DNA of 33,607 nucleotides from Chloroflexota bacterium (GTDB lineage Bacteria; Chloroflexota; UBA11872; UBA12225): positions 1 to 33,607 of the forward strand of contig CANFGH010000023.1 in assembly GCA_947446285.1 (NCBI GenBank), in the 5' to 3' direction. How positions within the stretch are numbered: position 1 is the first letter of the stretch; the number at the start of each line of letters is the position of its first letter. The notes below the pieces were generated by a model. That model made no database searches. It was not told the DNA's origin and saw only the letters and a program-made list of their open reading frames with translations. Position numbers and translations under genes: made by a program. Shown one piece after another: positions 7,753 to 15,149 of the stretch.

Positions 7753-8481
7753 TCATGCCCTGCGTGACTGGCGTGCAAGCCACGCACGCGCCGCTTGCAC
7801 TTTGCCAGAACGTGCCGGTCGCAGTCGCGTCATGCCTGCAACCAGGTTCGAGACCTCCGTGACCACTTCCGGTGCCCCGCGGGCCAGTTCGATCTCCACG
7901 TAGCGGCGCACATACGGGTGCCCTTCCAACCGGACCTCGTCCAGCGAAAGGATGACCTCGGCGTAGTCATCCGGGGCGCCGGTGTTCGCGTGACGACGCA
8001 GTCTCAGGTTGCGCCTCGGATTGACCAGGACCGCGCCGCCGGCAAGGTCGCCGGGGTACGCAATCCCCCGTGCCCGAAGCGCGTCAATGACGGGACGGGC
8101 TTCGGCGACTGAGCCCCATTCACGGGCCGGGACGCCGACCAGCATCGCAGCCGTGAGTTCCGTCCGCGCCATGACCCCCTCGCCCGTCGCCCCTATGTGT
8201 GCATTCGCTTCGCTTGGGCCACCCGGTGCATTCCCGGCCGGTCCCTTGAGGGTCAACTCGCCGATGTCGTCTCCATCAAGTGATCGGATCCGCAAGGTGC
8301 ACCGTTGCCTCGCCAACCCATGGCCGGGAGTGTCGAAGTAGGTATCCCTCAGACGGGTCTCGGTCTGTTCCACCACCCGCCGAGGGCCAAATGCGCCGGC
8401 CTCGGCAAGGACGGCGAACGCCTGACGCGACGCCCGCAACTTCACCTCAATCTCGATCAGCGTGGGTGCTCCCGGCATCAC
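7753..8481 (-). CDS. CYTH domain protein (class IV adenylate cyclase/triphosphatase-like)
   Basis: The 242-aa product has the CYTH signature EIEVKLR (alternating acidic residues and a lysine) at residues about 9-15, and later the Arg/Lys-rich strands expected to line the triphosphate tunnel (CTLRIRS, LTLKGP, NLRLRRH, YVEIELA). CYTH enzymes bind triphosphates with divalent metal; known members are CyaB-type adenylate cyclases, thiamine triphosphatases and inorganic triphosphatases. Which activity applies here is not visible. The start overlaps the stop of the upstream methyltransferase (GTGATG), with GTG 8481 and ATG 8478 both possible, so translation is probably coupled. There is no C-terminal CHAD domain. 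Confidence 0.82.
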   Translation of the reverse strand: MMPGAPTLIEIEVKLRASRQAFAVLAEAGAFGPRRVVEQTETRLRDTYFDTPGHGLARQRCTLRIRSLDGDDIGELTLKGPAGNAPGGPSEANAHIGATGEGVMARTELTAAMLVGVPAREWGSVAEARPVIDALRARGIAYPGDLAGGAVLVNPRRNLRLRRHANTGAPDDYAEVILSLDEVRLEGHPYVRRYVEIELARGAPEVVTEVSNLVAGMTRLRPARSGKVQAARAWLARQSRRA

Positions 8482-9101
8482 CGTACCCGGCGAAGGATCG
8501 CGAAAAGGTCGGCACCATCCATCGGTGTCTCGAACTCGGGTTCGTGCGTCTCGTCAATCTCGAACCATGGCGCGAAGTGTGCCTTGATGATCTCCCAGTC
8601 GGCGGCGAACGGTGGCCCGCCCTCGGCCGGTCCGATGAAGAAACTCGCAATCAGGCGTCCACCGGGCTTGAGGATTGCCCGGACGTTCTCCACGTACCGG
8701 TCACGGTCCGCCGGGGAGATCGCGCAGAAGCATGCTCGTTCCAGGACGTAATCGAATGCCTCGGGATACCGCTCATGCAGGGTGAAGACATCCGCCTGCT
8801 CGAAGCGTGCGTGAGCGTGAGCGCCATTGGTGCGCGCAAGTTCGGTCGCACCCTCGACCGCCGATGGCGCGAAATCGAACCCGACGACGTCGTACCCGTG
8901 GGACGCGAACAGCAGGGCGTCATGACCGCGTCCGCACCCCGGTGCCGCCAGCCGTCCGGGTGGAAGGGCACTCGGGCCATCGAGGAGATGGATGAATGCC
9001 GGTGTCGGCACACCCCGTTCCCAGCCGGTCCGGCCTTCCTTGTAGCGTGTTTCCCAATACGTCGGTTCGTGAACTGGATTTGGCGTTGTCATGGGGTTCA
9101 T
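8478..9101 (-). CDS. TPMT-like SAM-dependent methyltransferase
   Basis: The 207-aa protein resembles the thiopurine S-methyltransferase family, which in bacteria and plants also includes thiol, thiocyanate and halide methyltransferases. The N-terminal stretch YWETRYKEGRTGWERG is characteristic, followed by the SAM-binding loop in the form APGCGRGHDALLFASHGYDVVGFD and the ERACFCAI segment typical of the family. The open frame runs back to 9392 across the divergent gene; I choose ATG 9101 because the family homology starts just after it (ATG 9092 is an alternative). No ribosome binding site is obvious. It is the first gene of a three-gene minus-strand unit with the CYTH protein and the epimerase; why these go together is not clear. 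Confidence 0.85.
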   Translation of the reverse strand: MNPMTTPNPVHEPTYWETRYKEGRTGWERGVPTPAFIHLLDGPSALPPGRLAAPGCGRGHDALLFASHGYDVVGFDFAPSAVEGATELARTNGAHAHARFEQADVFTLHERYPEAFDYVLERACFCAISPADRDRYVENVRAILKPGGRLIASFFIGPAEGGPPFAADWEIIKAHFAPWFEIDETHEPEFETPMDGADLFAILRRVR

Positions 9102-9128
9102 CCGATGTGCGTTAGGCGGGGGAAACCT

Positions 9129-9146
9129 CCGCCATTTCCGCCATTT
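9129..9146. repeat. Tandem 9-bp repeat between divergent genes
   Basis: CCGCCATTT occurs twice in direct succession in the 89-bp space between the divergent methyltransferase and thioesterase genes. It may be a regulator site or chance. Confidence 0.4.
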
Positions 9147-9190
9147 GCGTGGAAACCGGTCGGTCAGCGGAGGGTACCCTACCTTCCGGC

Positions 9191-9640
9191 ATGATCTACG
9201 ACCATCGGTTCCGAGTGCGCTACGCCGAAACTGACCAAATGGGGGTGGCGCACCACGCCGTCTACCTTGTCTGGTTTGAGATGGCACGGGTGGAATGGAT
9301 TCGCGCGCTTGGGTTCCCGTGGGGCGACATCGAGGCCACTGGCTATGCCCAGGCGGTCCACCAGACCCACCTGAACTATCGCCGTCCCGCACGGTTTGAC
9401 CAGTTGCTGGTCATGCGTGTCGCCCTTGTGGAGATGCGCGGGCCAAGGATGCGCTTCGGCTACCGCCTTCACGATGCTGCCGATTTCGACCAGCATTCCG
9501 CTAAGTCCGAGACACTTTCGTTCGGAAGCATCGAACTGGTGTGGGTGACCCGTGATGGACGCCCGACGCGCCTCCCAACGGATCACCCGGCCAGCCTGAT
9601 GTTCGCCTCGATACCGGCGCATCCCGACTGGGACGCCTGA
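9191..9640 (+). CDS. Acyl-CoA thioesterase, 4-hydroxybenzoyl-CoA thioesterase family
   Basis: The 149-aa product is a hotdog-fold thioesterase of the YbgC/FadM type. The active-site segment YAETDQMGVAHHAVYLVWFEMARVEW contains the catalytic Asp followed by the G...H..Y pattern that defines the family. These enzymes cleave acyl-CoA thioesters in the cytoplasm, often as homotetramers; chain-length preference cannot be read. I choose ATG 9191 because the family homology (strand FRVRYAETD) begins six residues after it; an in-frame GTG at 9149 would add a tail without similarity. The gene is divergent from the methyltransferase unit and convergent with the dehydratase operon. A short GATCC-TGAA-GGATC hairpin at 9639-9652 sits directly at its stop codon. 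Confidence 0.88.
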   Translation: MIYDHRFRVRYAETDQMGVAHHAVYLVWFEMARVEWIRALGFPWGDIEATGYAQAVHQTHLNYRRPARFDQLLVMRVALVEMRGPRMRFGYRLHDAADFDQHSAKSETLSFGSIELVWVTRDGRPTRLPTDHPASLMFASIPAHPDWDA

Positions 9641-9669
9641 TCCTGAAGGATCTGGCGTCTCACCAAGGA

Positions 9670-10878
9670 CTAGTCGCCCGACCGCCGAACGACCGCATCC
9701 GGGCGTTCGGTCAGTCCCGGCAGGAGTGATGTTCCGAGGCCGGGGACATTTGGCAGCGTGATGTGCCCGTCGGCCACGATGGGCAGGCCAGTCACCAGTT
9801 CGGTGTACCACCCGGTGTAGAAGGCACGCACGACCTCCTGAATTAAGGTATTCGGGGCATTCATTGCCACATGCACGCCCGCCGCCCAGGTCACCGGACC
9901 GGTGCAATCATGCGGTGCGACTGGCAGCCCGAACGATTCCGCCAACGTCGCGATGGCCTTGCCTTCAGAGATGCCTCCGCACCAGCCAAGGTCCAGCATG
10001 ACGTAACTGGCGGCCCGTGCTTCCATGAGTTCACGGAATCCACCACGGTTCCCGAGCAGTTCGCTTGCCGTCGTCGGGATCCGCGTCCCGTGTGCAAATT
10101 GCGCCAGCGACGCGATGTCGTCAGGACGGACTGGGTCCTCGATCCAGAACGGCCGGATGTCCTCGCGCTCGAATGCCTGCGCGATCTGCAGGGCCGCCGG
10201 TGTCTGCCAAAGGCCATGAAGTTCGACCATCAGGTCCATGTCGTAGCCGACCACTTCACGTACCCGCCGGAATGGACGCATCGCGGTGTCGAGTTCACGT
10301 GGCGAAATCGAGGTCCCGGTCGTCCGGTACGCCGCCTCGTCAAAGGGCCACATCTTCATGCCAGAGATGCCCATGGCCAAGAGGCTCTGGGCAAGTGGAC
10401 CCGCATCACCGGTCAACCAGGCGTCGAGGTCTTCGTACGGGCCGATGCTATCGACGCCCACGCCCCAGTTCTCACGTGCCTGGCCGACTGTCTTGCGGAC
10501 GTACCGGTAGCCGGCGCAGGTGTTGTAGACCCGCACGCGGTCGTGGGAGGCTCCGCCAAGCAATTCGTAGACGGGTGCTCCCAGCTGCTTGCCCTTGATG
10601 TCCCAGAGCGCCATGTCGATCGCGGAGAGGCCCCGGCGTTCCACCCCGGTTCCCTTCGTTCCCACGTAGCCCGGCAACGAAGTGCGCAGACGGTCGATGC
10701 GACCGGGATCCTGCCCGATCAGCTTCGGCGCTACGGTCTCGTGCAGGTATGACGCGACTTCGGGTGCGCCGAAGAACGTCTCACCCAACCCGACAATCCC
10801 CTCGTCGGTATGAACCTGCACGAAGAGGATGTTGCCGAACTCCTCCAGTTGGATCGTTTCGATCCCGGTCACTTTCAT
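9670..10878 (-). CDS. Mandelate racemase/muconate lactonizing enzyme family dehydratase
   Basis: This 402-aa protein is an enolase-superfamily member. The metal ligands are Glu219 (MVELHG), Glu247 (WIEDP) and Glu273 (TASELL); His221, two residues after the first ligand, and His323 (APHDCTGPV) are the probable acid/base residues, as in galactonate dehydratase-type enzymes. The first ligand is Glu rather than the usual Asp. The KxK position reads MKMW, keeping only the first Lys. The likely reaction is dehydration or epimerisation of a sugar acid; the substrate is unknown. The ATG is preceded by AAGGAAA. It lies 93 bp downstream of a second, different enolase-superfamily gene on the same strand, with a large hairpin between them. 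Confidence 0.88.
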   Translation of the reverse strand: MKVTGIETIQLEEFGNILFVQVHTDEGIVGLGETFFGAPEVASYLHETVAPKLIGQDPGRIDRLRTSLPGYVGTKGTGVERRGLSAIDMALWDIKGKQLGAPVYELLGGASHDRVRVYNTCAGYRYVRKTVGQARENWGVGVDSIGPYEDLDAWLTGDAGPLAQSLLAMGISGMKMWPFDEAAYRTTGTSISPRELDTAMRPFRRVREVVGYDMDLMVELHGLWQTPAALQIAQAFEREDIRPFWIEDPVRPDDIASLAQFAHGTRIPTTASELLGNRGGFRELMEARAASYVMLDLGWCGGISEGKAIATLAESFGLPVAPHDCTGPVTWAAGVHVAMNAPNTLIQEVVRAFYTGWYTELVTGLPIVADGHITLPNVPGLGTSLLPGLTERPDAVVRRSGD

Positions 10879-10913
10879 CGATGCATTTCCTTTCCGGCCC
10901 CATCGTGGGCGCG

Positions 10914-10959
10914 CCTTGCCCCGTCCGCGGTCACCGATGACCGGTCTTGCGGGGCAAGG
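10914..10959 (-). promoter_or_regulatory. Nested intergenic hairpin between the two dehydratase genes
   Basis: CCTTGCCCCG (10914-10923) and CGGGGCAAGG (10950-10959) are perfect 10-bp arms. Inside them CGGTCA (10928-10933) and TGACCG (10938-10943) form a second stem around CCGA. No T-run follows on the minus strand, so this is not a standard terminator. It could be an mRNA-stabilising or partial-termination structure that sets the ratio of the two enzymes. Confidence 0.6.
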
Positions 10960-10971
10960 ATCGATCGCGTC

Positions 10972-12105
10972 TCACCAGTTGGTGATGCTTCCATCGAGGC
11001 GACGCAACTGGGGCAGTTCGGCAATCTGGAACGGATGCTTGCGCGCCGCGTCACGGTCGAAGTCGATCCCGAGGCCCGGTCGCGTCGGTGGCAAGAGGTA
11101 GCCGTTCTCCCACGGAACCTGCACGGTCACGACGTCCATGAGTGAGGTGCCCGGTTTCCGGGGCTGTTCCTGCACGCCTACGAGTGGCGAGGCAAGATTG
11201 AGGTGCAGGCACGCCGCGGTCGAGACCGGTCCCAGCGGATTGTGGGTCGCCAACTTGATGTAATGCGTTTCGCACCAACCGGCGATCTTCTTGGCTTCGG
11301 TGAGACCACCGCAGATGCCAAGATCGACACGGCAGAAATCCATCAGTTCTTCCTCTATGACCTGCCGGAACTCCCACTTGCTTGCGAACTGTTCCCCGAC
11401 CGCGATTGGCGAATGCACGTGTTGCCGGACGAGACGCAGGCTTTGCATGCTTTCGGCGCGGATCGGATCCTCCATGAAGAAGGGGTTGAACTCCTCGACC
11501 GCCCGGCAAAGCCTGATGGAATCGGCCGGATCCAGCCTGGTGTGGATGTCGAAGCACAGCTCAACGCTGTCGCCAAGCGCCTTTCGGAGGGCCGCGAACT
11601 CCCGTACCGCCTGTGGAATGGCGACCGATGGTTCCAGGATGTTTCCGAACTCCGCCAGGCCCCAGCGGACGAACTTCCACCCTTCGGCAACATGCTTCTG
11701 GGCATTCTCAACCAATTCCTCGATGGATGGTCGCTGAATGTGCGGATAACACACGACTTTGTCGCGGCACAGGCCACCGAGGAGTTCGTACACCGGAACA
11801 TTCAGGGCCTTCCCCTTGATGTCCCAGAGGGCGATGTCAATTGCCGCAATCGCCGAGGTCGCAATGTTCTGCGCCGGGAAGAAGCCGCCGCGCGACATCA
11901 TCTGCCAAAGGTGTTCAATCCGGAACGGGTCCTGGCCGATCAGGAATGTCTTGAAGTGTTCGATAACTCCCTGGACCGCCAACTCACGACCGGTCAGACC
12001 GGCTTCACCAATGCCCCAGATCCCTTCGTCGGTGTCGACCACCACGAAGAAGTAGTTCCGTGATCCTCCCCAGACCGGGTAGCACTCGATATCCGTGATC
12101 TTCAT
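10972..12105 (-). CDS. D-galactonate dehydratase-like enzyme (enolase superfamily)
   Basis: The 377-aa product is close in length to E. coli DgoD (382 aa). Its metal ligands are Asp186, Glu212 and Glu238, with His188 (DIH motif) and His288 (THNPLGP) as acid/base residues. The spacing is the same as in DgoD (Asp183, His185, Glu209, Glu235, His285), each residue shifted by three; mannonate dehydratases share this spacing, so the substrate could be galactonate, mannonate or another hexonate. The product would be a 2-keto-3-deoxy sugar acid. The ATG has a good ribosome binding site (GAGGGAGA). It is the first gene of the minus-strand pair, and its leader carries a perfect 10-bp inverted repeat, suggesting regulated expression. 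Confidence 0.87.
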   Translation of the reverse strand: MKITDIECYPVWGGSRNYFFVVVDTDEGIWGIGEAGLTGRELAVQGVIEHFKTFLIGQDPFRIEHLWQMMSRGGFFPAQNIATSAIAAIDIALWDIKGKALNVPVYELLGGLCRDKVVCYPHIQRPSIEELVENAQKHVAEGWKFVRWGLAEFGNILEPSVAIPQAVREFAALRKALGDSVELCFDIHTRLDPADSIRLCRAVEEFNPFFMEDPIRAESMQSLRLVRQHVHSPIAVGEQFASKWEFRQVIEEELMDFCRVDLGICGGLTEAKKIAGWCETHYIKLATHNPLGPVSTAACLHLNLASPLVGVQEQPRKPGTSLMDVVTVQVPWENGYLLPPTRPGLGIDFDRDAARKHPFQIAELPQLRRLDGSITNW

Positions 12106-12126
12106 TGCGTCTCCCTCGCTTCACCA

Positions 12127-12167
12127 CGCATCGCGATCGACTGGCTTTTCGCGATGCGCGCGATGCG
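12127..12167. promoter_or_regulatory. Candidate operator: 10-bp inverted repeat built on GCGATGCG
   Basis: CGCATCGCGA (12127-12136) and TCGCGATGCG (12149-12158) form a perfect inverted repeat with a 12-base spacer, 22 to 53 bases upstream of the galactonate dehydratase-like start. A third, direct copy of GCGATGCG follows at 12160-12167. A candidate minus-strand -10 box, TATCCT (12173-12168), would put the repeat just after the transcription start, a common place for a repressor operator. An RNA hairpin in the leader is the alternative. Confidence 0.55.
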
Positions 12168-12263
12168 AGGATAGCGATGATGCGCGAGTCGTGCCGGGAT
12201 GGACGTGTTGCCACCACTGACGGGTCCAAGGCGCACCGGAAGTCGCGCAATTGCAATCTCGGG

Positions 12264-12276
12264 CACAATGCATCCA
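12264..12276 (+). promoter_or_regulatory. Candidate -10 box of proC, leaderless spacing
   Basis: CACAAT at 12264-12269 ends 6 bases before the chosen proC ATG at 12276. There is no Shine-Dalgarno sequence. The -35 region is not clear. Confidence 0.3.
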
Positions 12277-13121
12277 TGACGATGAGTGCTGCGGACGGTT
12301 CTCCCAGGCGACGCCTTGCCGTGATCGGTGGTGGGCAGATGGGCGGCGCAATTCTGACGAGGGCAATCGCCGCCGGGCTCTACTCGGCCGCCGACGTTGT
12401 GGTCAGTGATGCCGATTCGGGGATCCGCGACCGGTTGCATGCAACATTGGGTGTCACTGCCATCTTTGACGCGCCCGCTGCGGTCGATGGCGCCACCTGC
12501 ATTCTCCTGGCGGTCAAGCCCCAGATCTTGACCGCGCTAGGGCGTGACCTTCGCGGAAGGCTTCATCCGGGCCAGGTCATCCTCTCGATAGCTGCCGGCA
12601 TTGAACTCGCGACCTTGCAGGATGCCCTTGGCCATACTGCAATCGTTCGCGCGATGCCCAATACCCCTGCACAGGTTGGACAGGGCGTGACTGCCTGGTG
12701 CGCAACCACGGATGTTGGGGAAGCCTCTCGTGCGGAAATCCGCGCCCTGCTGGCCGCCGTCGGCACCGAACTCGAGGTTGACGCCGAACGCTACCTGGAC
12801 ATGGTCACCGCGGTCTCCGGTAGTGGGCCGGCGTGGGCGATGGTCATCATCGAGGCGATGACCGACGCTGGGGTCCAGCTGGGACTTCGGCGCGACTGGT
12901 CCTACGAACTGGTCCTTCAGACGCTTGCCGGTTCGGTTGCGCTTGCCCGCGCAACGGGGAGGCATCCCGCGGATCTCCGGAACATGGTCACGACGCCCGG
13001 TGGAACAACGGCCGCCGGCCTCGCCGCCATGGAACGGTCCGGCCTCCGGGCCGCCCTTGCCGATGGCATCGTTGCTGCCTATCAGCGCAGTGTCGAACTC
13101 GGGGCGGCGGCCCGGAAGTAA
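12276..13121 (+). CDS. proC: Pyrroline-5-carboxylate reductase
   Basis: The 281-aa enzyme catalyses the last step of proline synthesis, reducing pyrroline-5-carboxylate with NAD(P)H. Seen: N-terminal Rossmann motif VIGGGQMGGAI, the LAVKPQ block, the VRAMPNTPAQVGQGVTA segment, AVSGSGPAW in the dimerisation/substrate domain, and the family signature near the C-terminus (DLRNMVTTPGGTTAAGL). An open frame extends back to 12105 across the divergent operator region; I choose ATG 12276 because the Rossmann strand starts about 14 residues later and a -10-like box sits at the right distance for a leaderless transcript. An ATG at 12282 is also possible. The gene is divergent from the dehydratase operon. 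Confidence 0.93.
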   Translation: MTMSAADGSPRRRLAVIGGGQMGGAILTRAIAAGLYSAADVVVSDADSGIRDRLHATLGVTAIFDAPAAVDGATCILLAVKPQILTALGRDLRGRLHPGQVILSIAAGIELATLQDALGHTAIVRAMPNTPAQVGQGVTAWCATTDVGEASRAEIRALLAAVGTELEVDAERYLDMVTAVSGSGPAWAMVIIEAMTDAGVQLGLRRDWSYELVLQTLAGSVALARATGRHPADLRNMVTTPGGTTAAGLAAMERSGLRAALADGIVAAYQRSVELGAAARK

Positions 13122-13128
13122 CCGCGAC

Positions 13129-13174
13129 TGCTATCGTCCCCGCGATGAGTGACCGGATCAGGAGTGTCGAGTAG
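13129..13174 (+). promoter_or_regulatory. Extended -10 promoter and 9-codon upstream ORF
   Basis: TGC-TATCGT (13129-13137) is an extended -10 box, 7 bases before an ATG at 13145 that opens a 9-codon frame (MSDRIRSVE) ending in TAG at 13172-13174. Two bases later the next gene starts. An AGGAG at 13160-13164 lies inside the short frame and may serve the downstream start. Either the short frame is translated first, or this is an ordinary short leader. Confidence 0.35.
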
Positions 13175-13176
13175 CG

Positions 13177-13506
13177 ATGTCCTTCCTCCGCCGTCTCTTT
13201 GGAAGCCTCTTCAGGTCCGGCGGTGCGCGGTCCTCCGGGGACCCGAACGCGGTGTACATCCACGTTCGTTGCCGGTTCTGCAAGGAAGCGATCCGTGTGC
13301 GTCTCAACCGCACCAGTGACCTGTCCCCCGATGATGACGGTGGCGGCTTTGTGGTCCGCAAGTCGATTGTTGGTCAGAAGTGCTTCCGCCGCATCGAGGT
13401 TGACCTCGCATTTGATCGCAACTATCGTCTGGTTTCCGAGGATGTCACGGGTGGGACGATGATCACTGCCGAGGAATGGCAAGCCGAACACGCGCCGGCC
13501 TCCTGA
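13177..13506 (+). CDS. Small conserved-looking protein with a CxxC motif
   Basis: I do not recognise this 109-aa protein with certainty. Its N-terminus is basic and amphipathic (MSFLRRLFGSLFR). A beta-rich core follows with CRFC at residues about 32-35 and a third cysteine in VGQKCFRRIEV. Only one CxxC pair is present, so a mononuclear zinc site would need the third cysteine, another ligand or dimerisation. The alternating charged and hydrophobic residues (YIHVRC, FVVRKSIV, IEVDLAFD) suggest a small beta-sheet. It sits between proC and the glycan locus in the same direction. Codon use is like its neighbours, so it is probably a real gene. No function is proposed. Confidence 0.6.
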   Translation: MSFLRRLFGSLFRSGGARSSGDPNAVYIHVRCRFCKEAIRVRLNRTSDLSPDDDGGGFVVRKSIVGQKCFRRIEVDLAFDRNYRLVSEDVTGGTMITAEEWQAEHAPAS

Positions 13507-13568
13507 GCCAGGGGTTTCGCGTTCCCTGGATGGTCATCCTGCCGGTGCCGCTACGAGACCGGCACGGG

Positions 13569-15149
13569 ATGGCAAGCGGCATCGTTCTAGCGATTGAACC
13601 GATGGTGTCCACATCGCGGCCCTCGCCACACCCTGCGTTGCCTGCCGGTTCCCTCCGTCAGGCGGACCAAGGTGGATCAGCGCCTCGGCGTGAAGGGCGG
13701 GGCCCGACACACGAGTGGATCTCCACCCACCGCATCAGCGCCGTCATCGTGGGTTCCCTTGTCGCTTCACTGCTTCTGGGGCTGGTGTCGGGGACCGTTT
13801 CCCCGATCGTTCCGGGAAGTGTCGTCGCATCCCTGATTGGCATCGCCCTCGCGTTTCTCTACCCGACACTTGCCTTGGCGGGCACCGTCGGCGTCATCGC
13901 CATCCTTCCGTTTGCGGTCGTGCCGCTTCGCCTTGGCGTGGCGCCCACGTTCCTGGACATCCTGACCGCCGTTGTCTGGGCCGTCTGGATCGTGCGCCTT
14001 GCGACAGGCCGGGATCGTGTGCGATTTCCGGCACCGGTCTTCATGGCGTGTCTCGCCACCGGGGTTGTCGTGACGTCCTATCTTGCCTCGCCGGACCCGC
14101 TCAGTTTGAACGAGACCGCCCGCATGTTTGCAAAGGTCTCGCTTGGGCACCTCATCGTGATCCCGGCGGCCCATCTTCTCCGTGACCGTGCGTCTATCCA
14201 TGGTCTTGTTGGAACGGTCATCATCGTGACATCGATCGAAGCCGTGATCGGGATTGGCCTCTACCTGGTTCCGCGCGACATTGCCTACCGTTTGTTGGCG
14301 GCACTCGAACCACTTGGCTACCCGGTTGGCGATACCGTCCTCCGCTACCGGCCAGATACCGACATCCTGCGCGCAATCGGCACGTCCATCGACCCGAACA
14401 TGTTGGGCGCACTCCTGATGACCGGAGGGGCGCTTGCTATCCCCCAACTGCTGGCCACCCACCCAATCTGGCCCCGACCGGTCACCATCGCCCTCCTGGC
14501 CCCGATCGCCATGGGGCTACTCGTGACCGAATCACGCGGTTCGTGGCTGTCCCTCGGGGCCGCGGTCATGATTGTCGGAGCGCTCCGGTACCGGCGCCTC
14601 TGGGTGGTGATTGGCGTGGCCGGCGCCCTCGCGGTCTTCCTGCCCCAGGCGCAACGGTTCACTGAACACCTGCTTTCCGGACTGCAGGCGCAGGACCGGG
14701 CGTCGTCGATGCGGCTCGACGAAATACGCAATGCCTATACCATTATTACTGGAGCGCCCTGGATCGGCGTCGGCTGGGGGATCGTTGGCCGGAGCATCGA
14801 CCTAGAGTTCACGCGGGGTGTCTCGAACATCTACCTGACCATCGCGCAACGGTCCGGGATACCCGCCCTTGTGGCATACCTTTCCGTCTGGGTGACCATT
14901 GCGTTGGGAATGTGGCCGGCAATCCGGCGCGCCAGCGTCGAGGTGCGTGACGATGGCATCATGCTTGGAGGCATCGGTGCGATCGGTGGTGCCTTGGTCG
15001 CCGGAATGGTCGACCACCATTTCGTGTCATTTCCCCATCTGGTCACGCTTCTCTGGGCACTGACCGGGATGGTTCTGGCGCGTGCAGCGATCAACCTGGA
15101 TGGCGCTTCGGTCGTGAATGGTGCACCGCAGCGAGCCAGTGCCAAATGA
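13569..15149 (+). CDS. O-antigen ligase/polymerase-like (Wzy/WaaL) membrane protein
   Basis: The product, about 526 aa, has ten or more hydrophobic segments and the layout of the O-antigen ligase/Wzy superfamily. A large loop between about residues 375 and 440 (from the run ending in AVFLPQ to the start of SNIYL) carries the conserved RLDEIRNAYTIITGAPWIGVGWG region, where family members have an R..xxW...p..G.G pattern. It would either polymerise repeat units or ligate a glycan to an acceptor at the outer face of the membrane. The start is uncertain: the open frame begins at 13476 inside the previous gene; ATG codons at 13530, 13569 and 13602 all precede the first helix and none has a strong ribosome binding site. 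It opens the glycan locus, and its stop overlaps the next start (ATGA). Confidence 0.78.
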   Translation: MASGIVLAIEPMVSTSRPSPHPALPAGSLRQADQGGSAPRREGRGPTHEWISTHRISAVIVGSLVASLLLGLVSGTVSPIVPGSVVASLIGIALAFLYPTLALAGTVGVIAILPFAVVPLRLGVAPTFLDILTAVVWAVWIVRLATGRDRVRFPAPVFMACLATGVVVTSYLASPDPLSLNETARMFAKVSLGHLIVIPAAHLLRDRASIHGLVGTVIIVTSIEAVIGIGLYLVPRDIAYRLLAALEPLGYPVGDTVLRYRPDTDILRAIGTSIDPNMLGALLMTGGALAIPQLLATHPIWPRPVTIALLAPIAMGLLVTESRGSWLSLGAAVMIVGALRYRRLWVVIGVAGALAVFLPQAQRFTEHLLSGLQAQDRASSMRLDEIRNAYTIITGAPWIGVGWGIVGRSIDLEFTRGVSNIYLTIAQRSGIPALVAYLSVWVTIALGMWPAIRRASVEVRDDGIMLGGIGAIGGALVAGMVDHHFVSFPHLVTLLWALTGMVLARAAINLDGASVVNGAPQRASAK

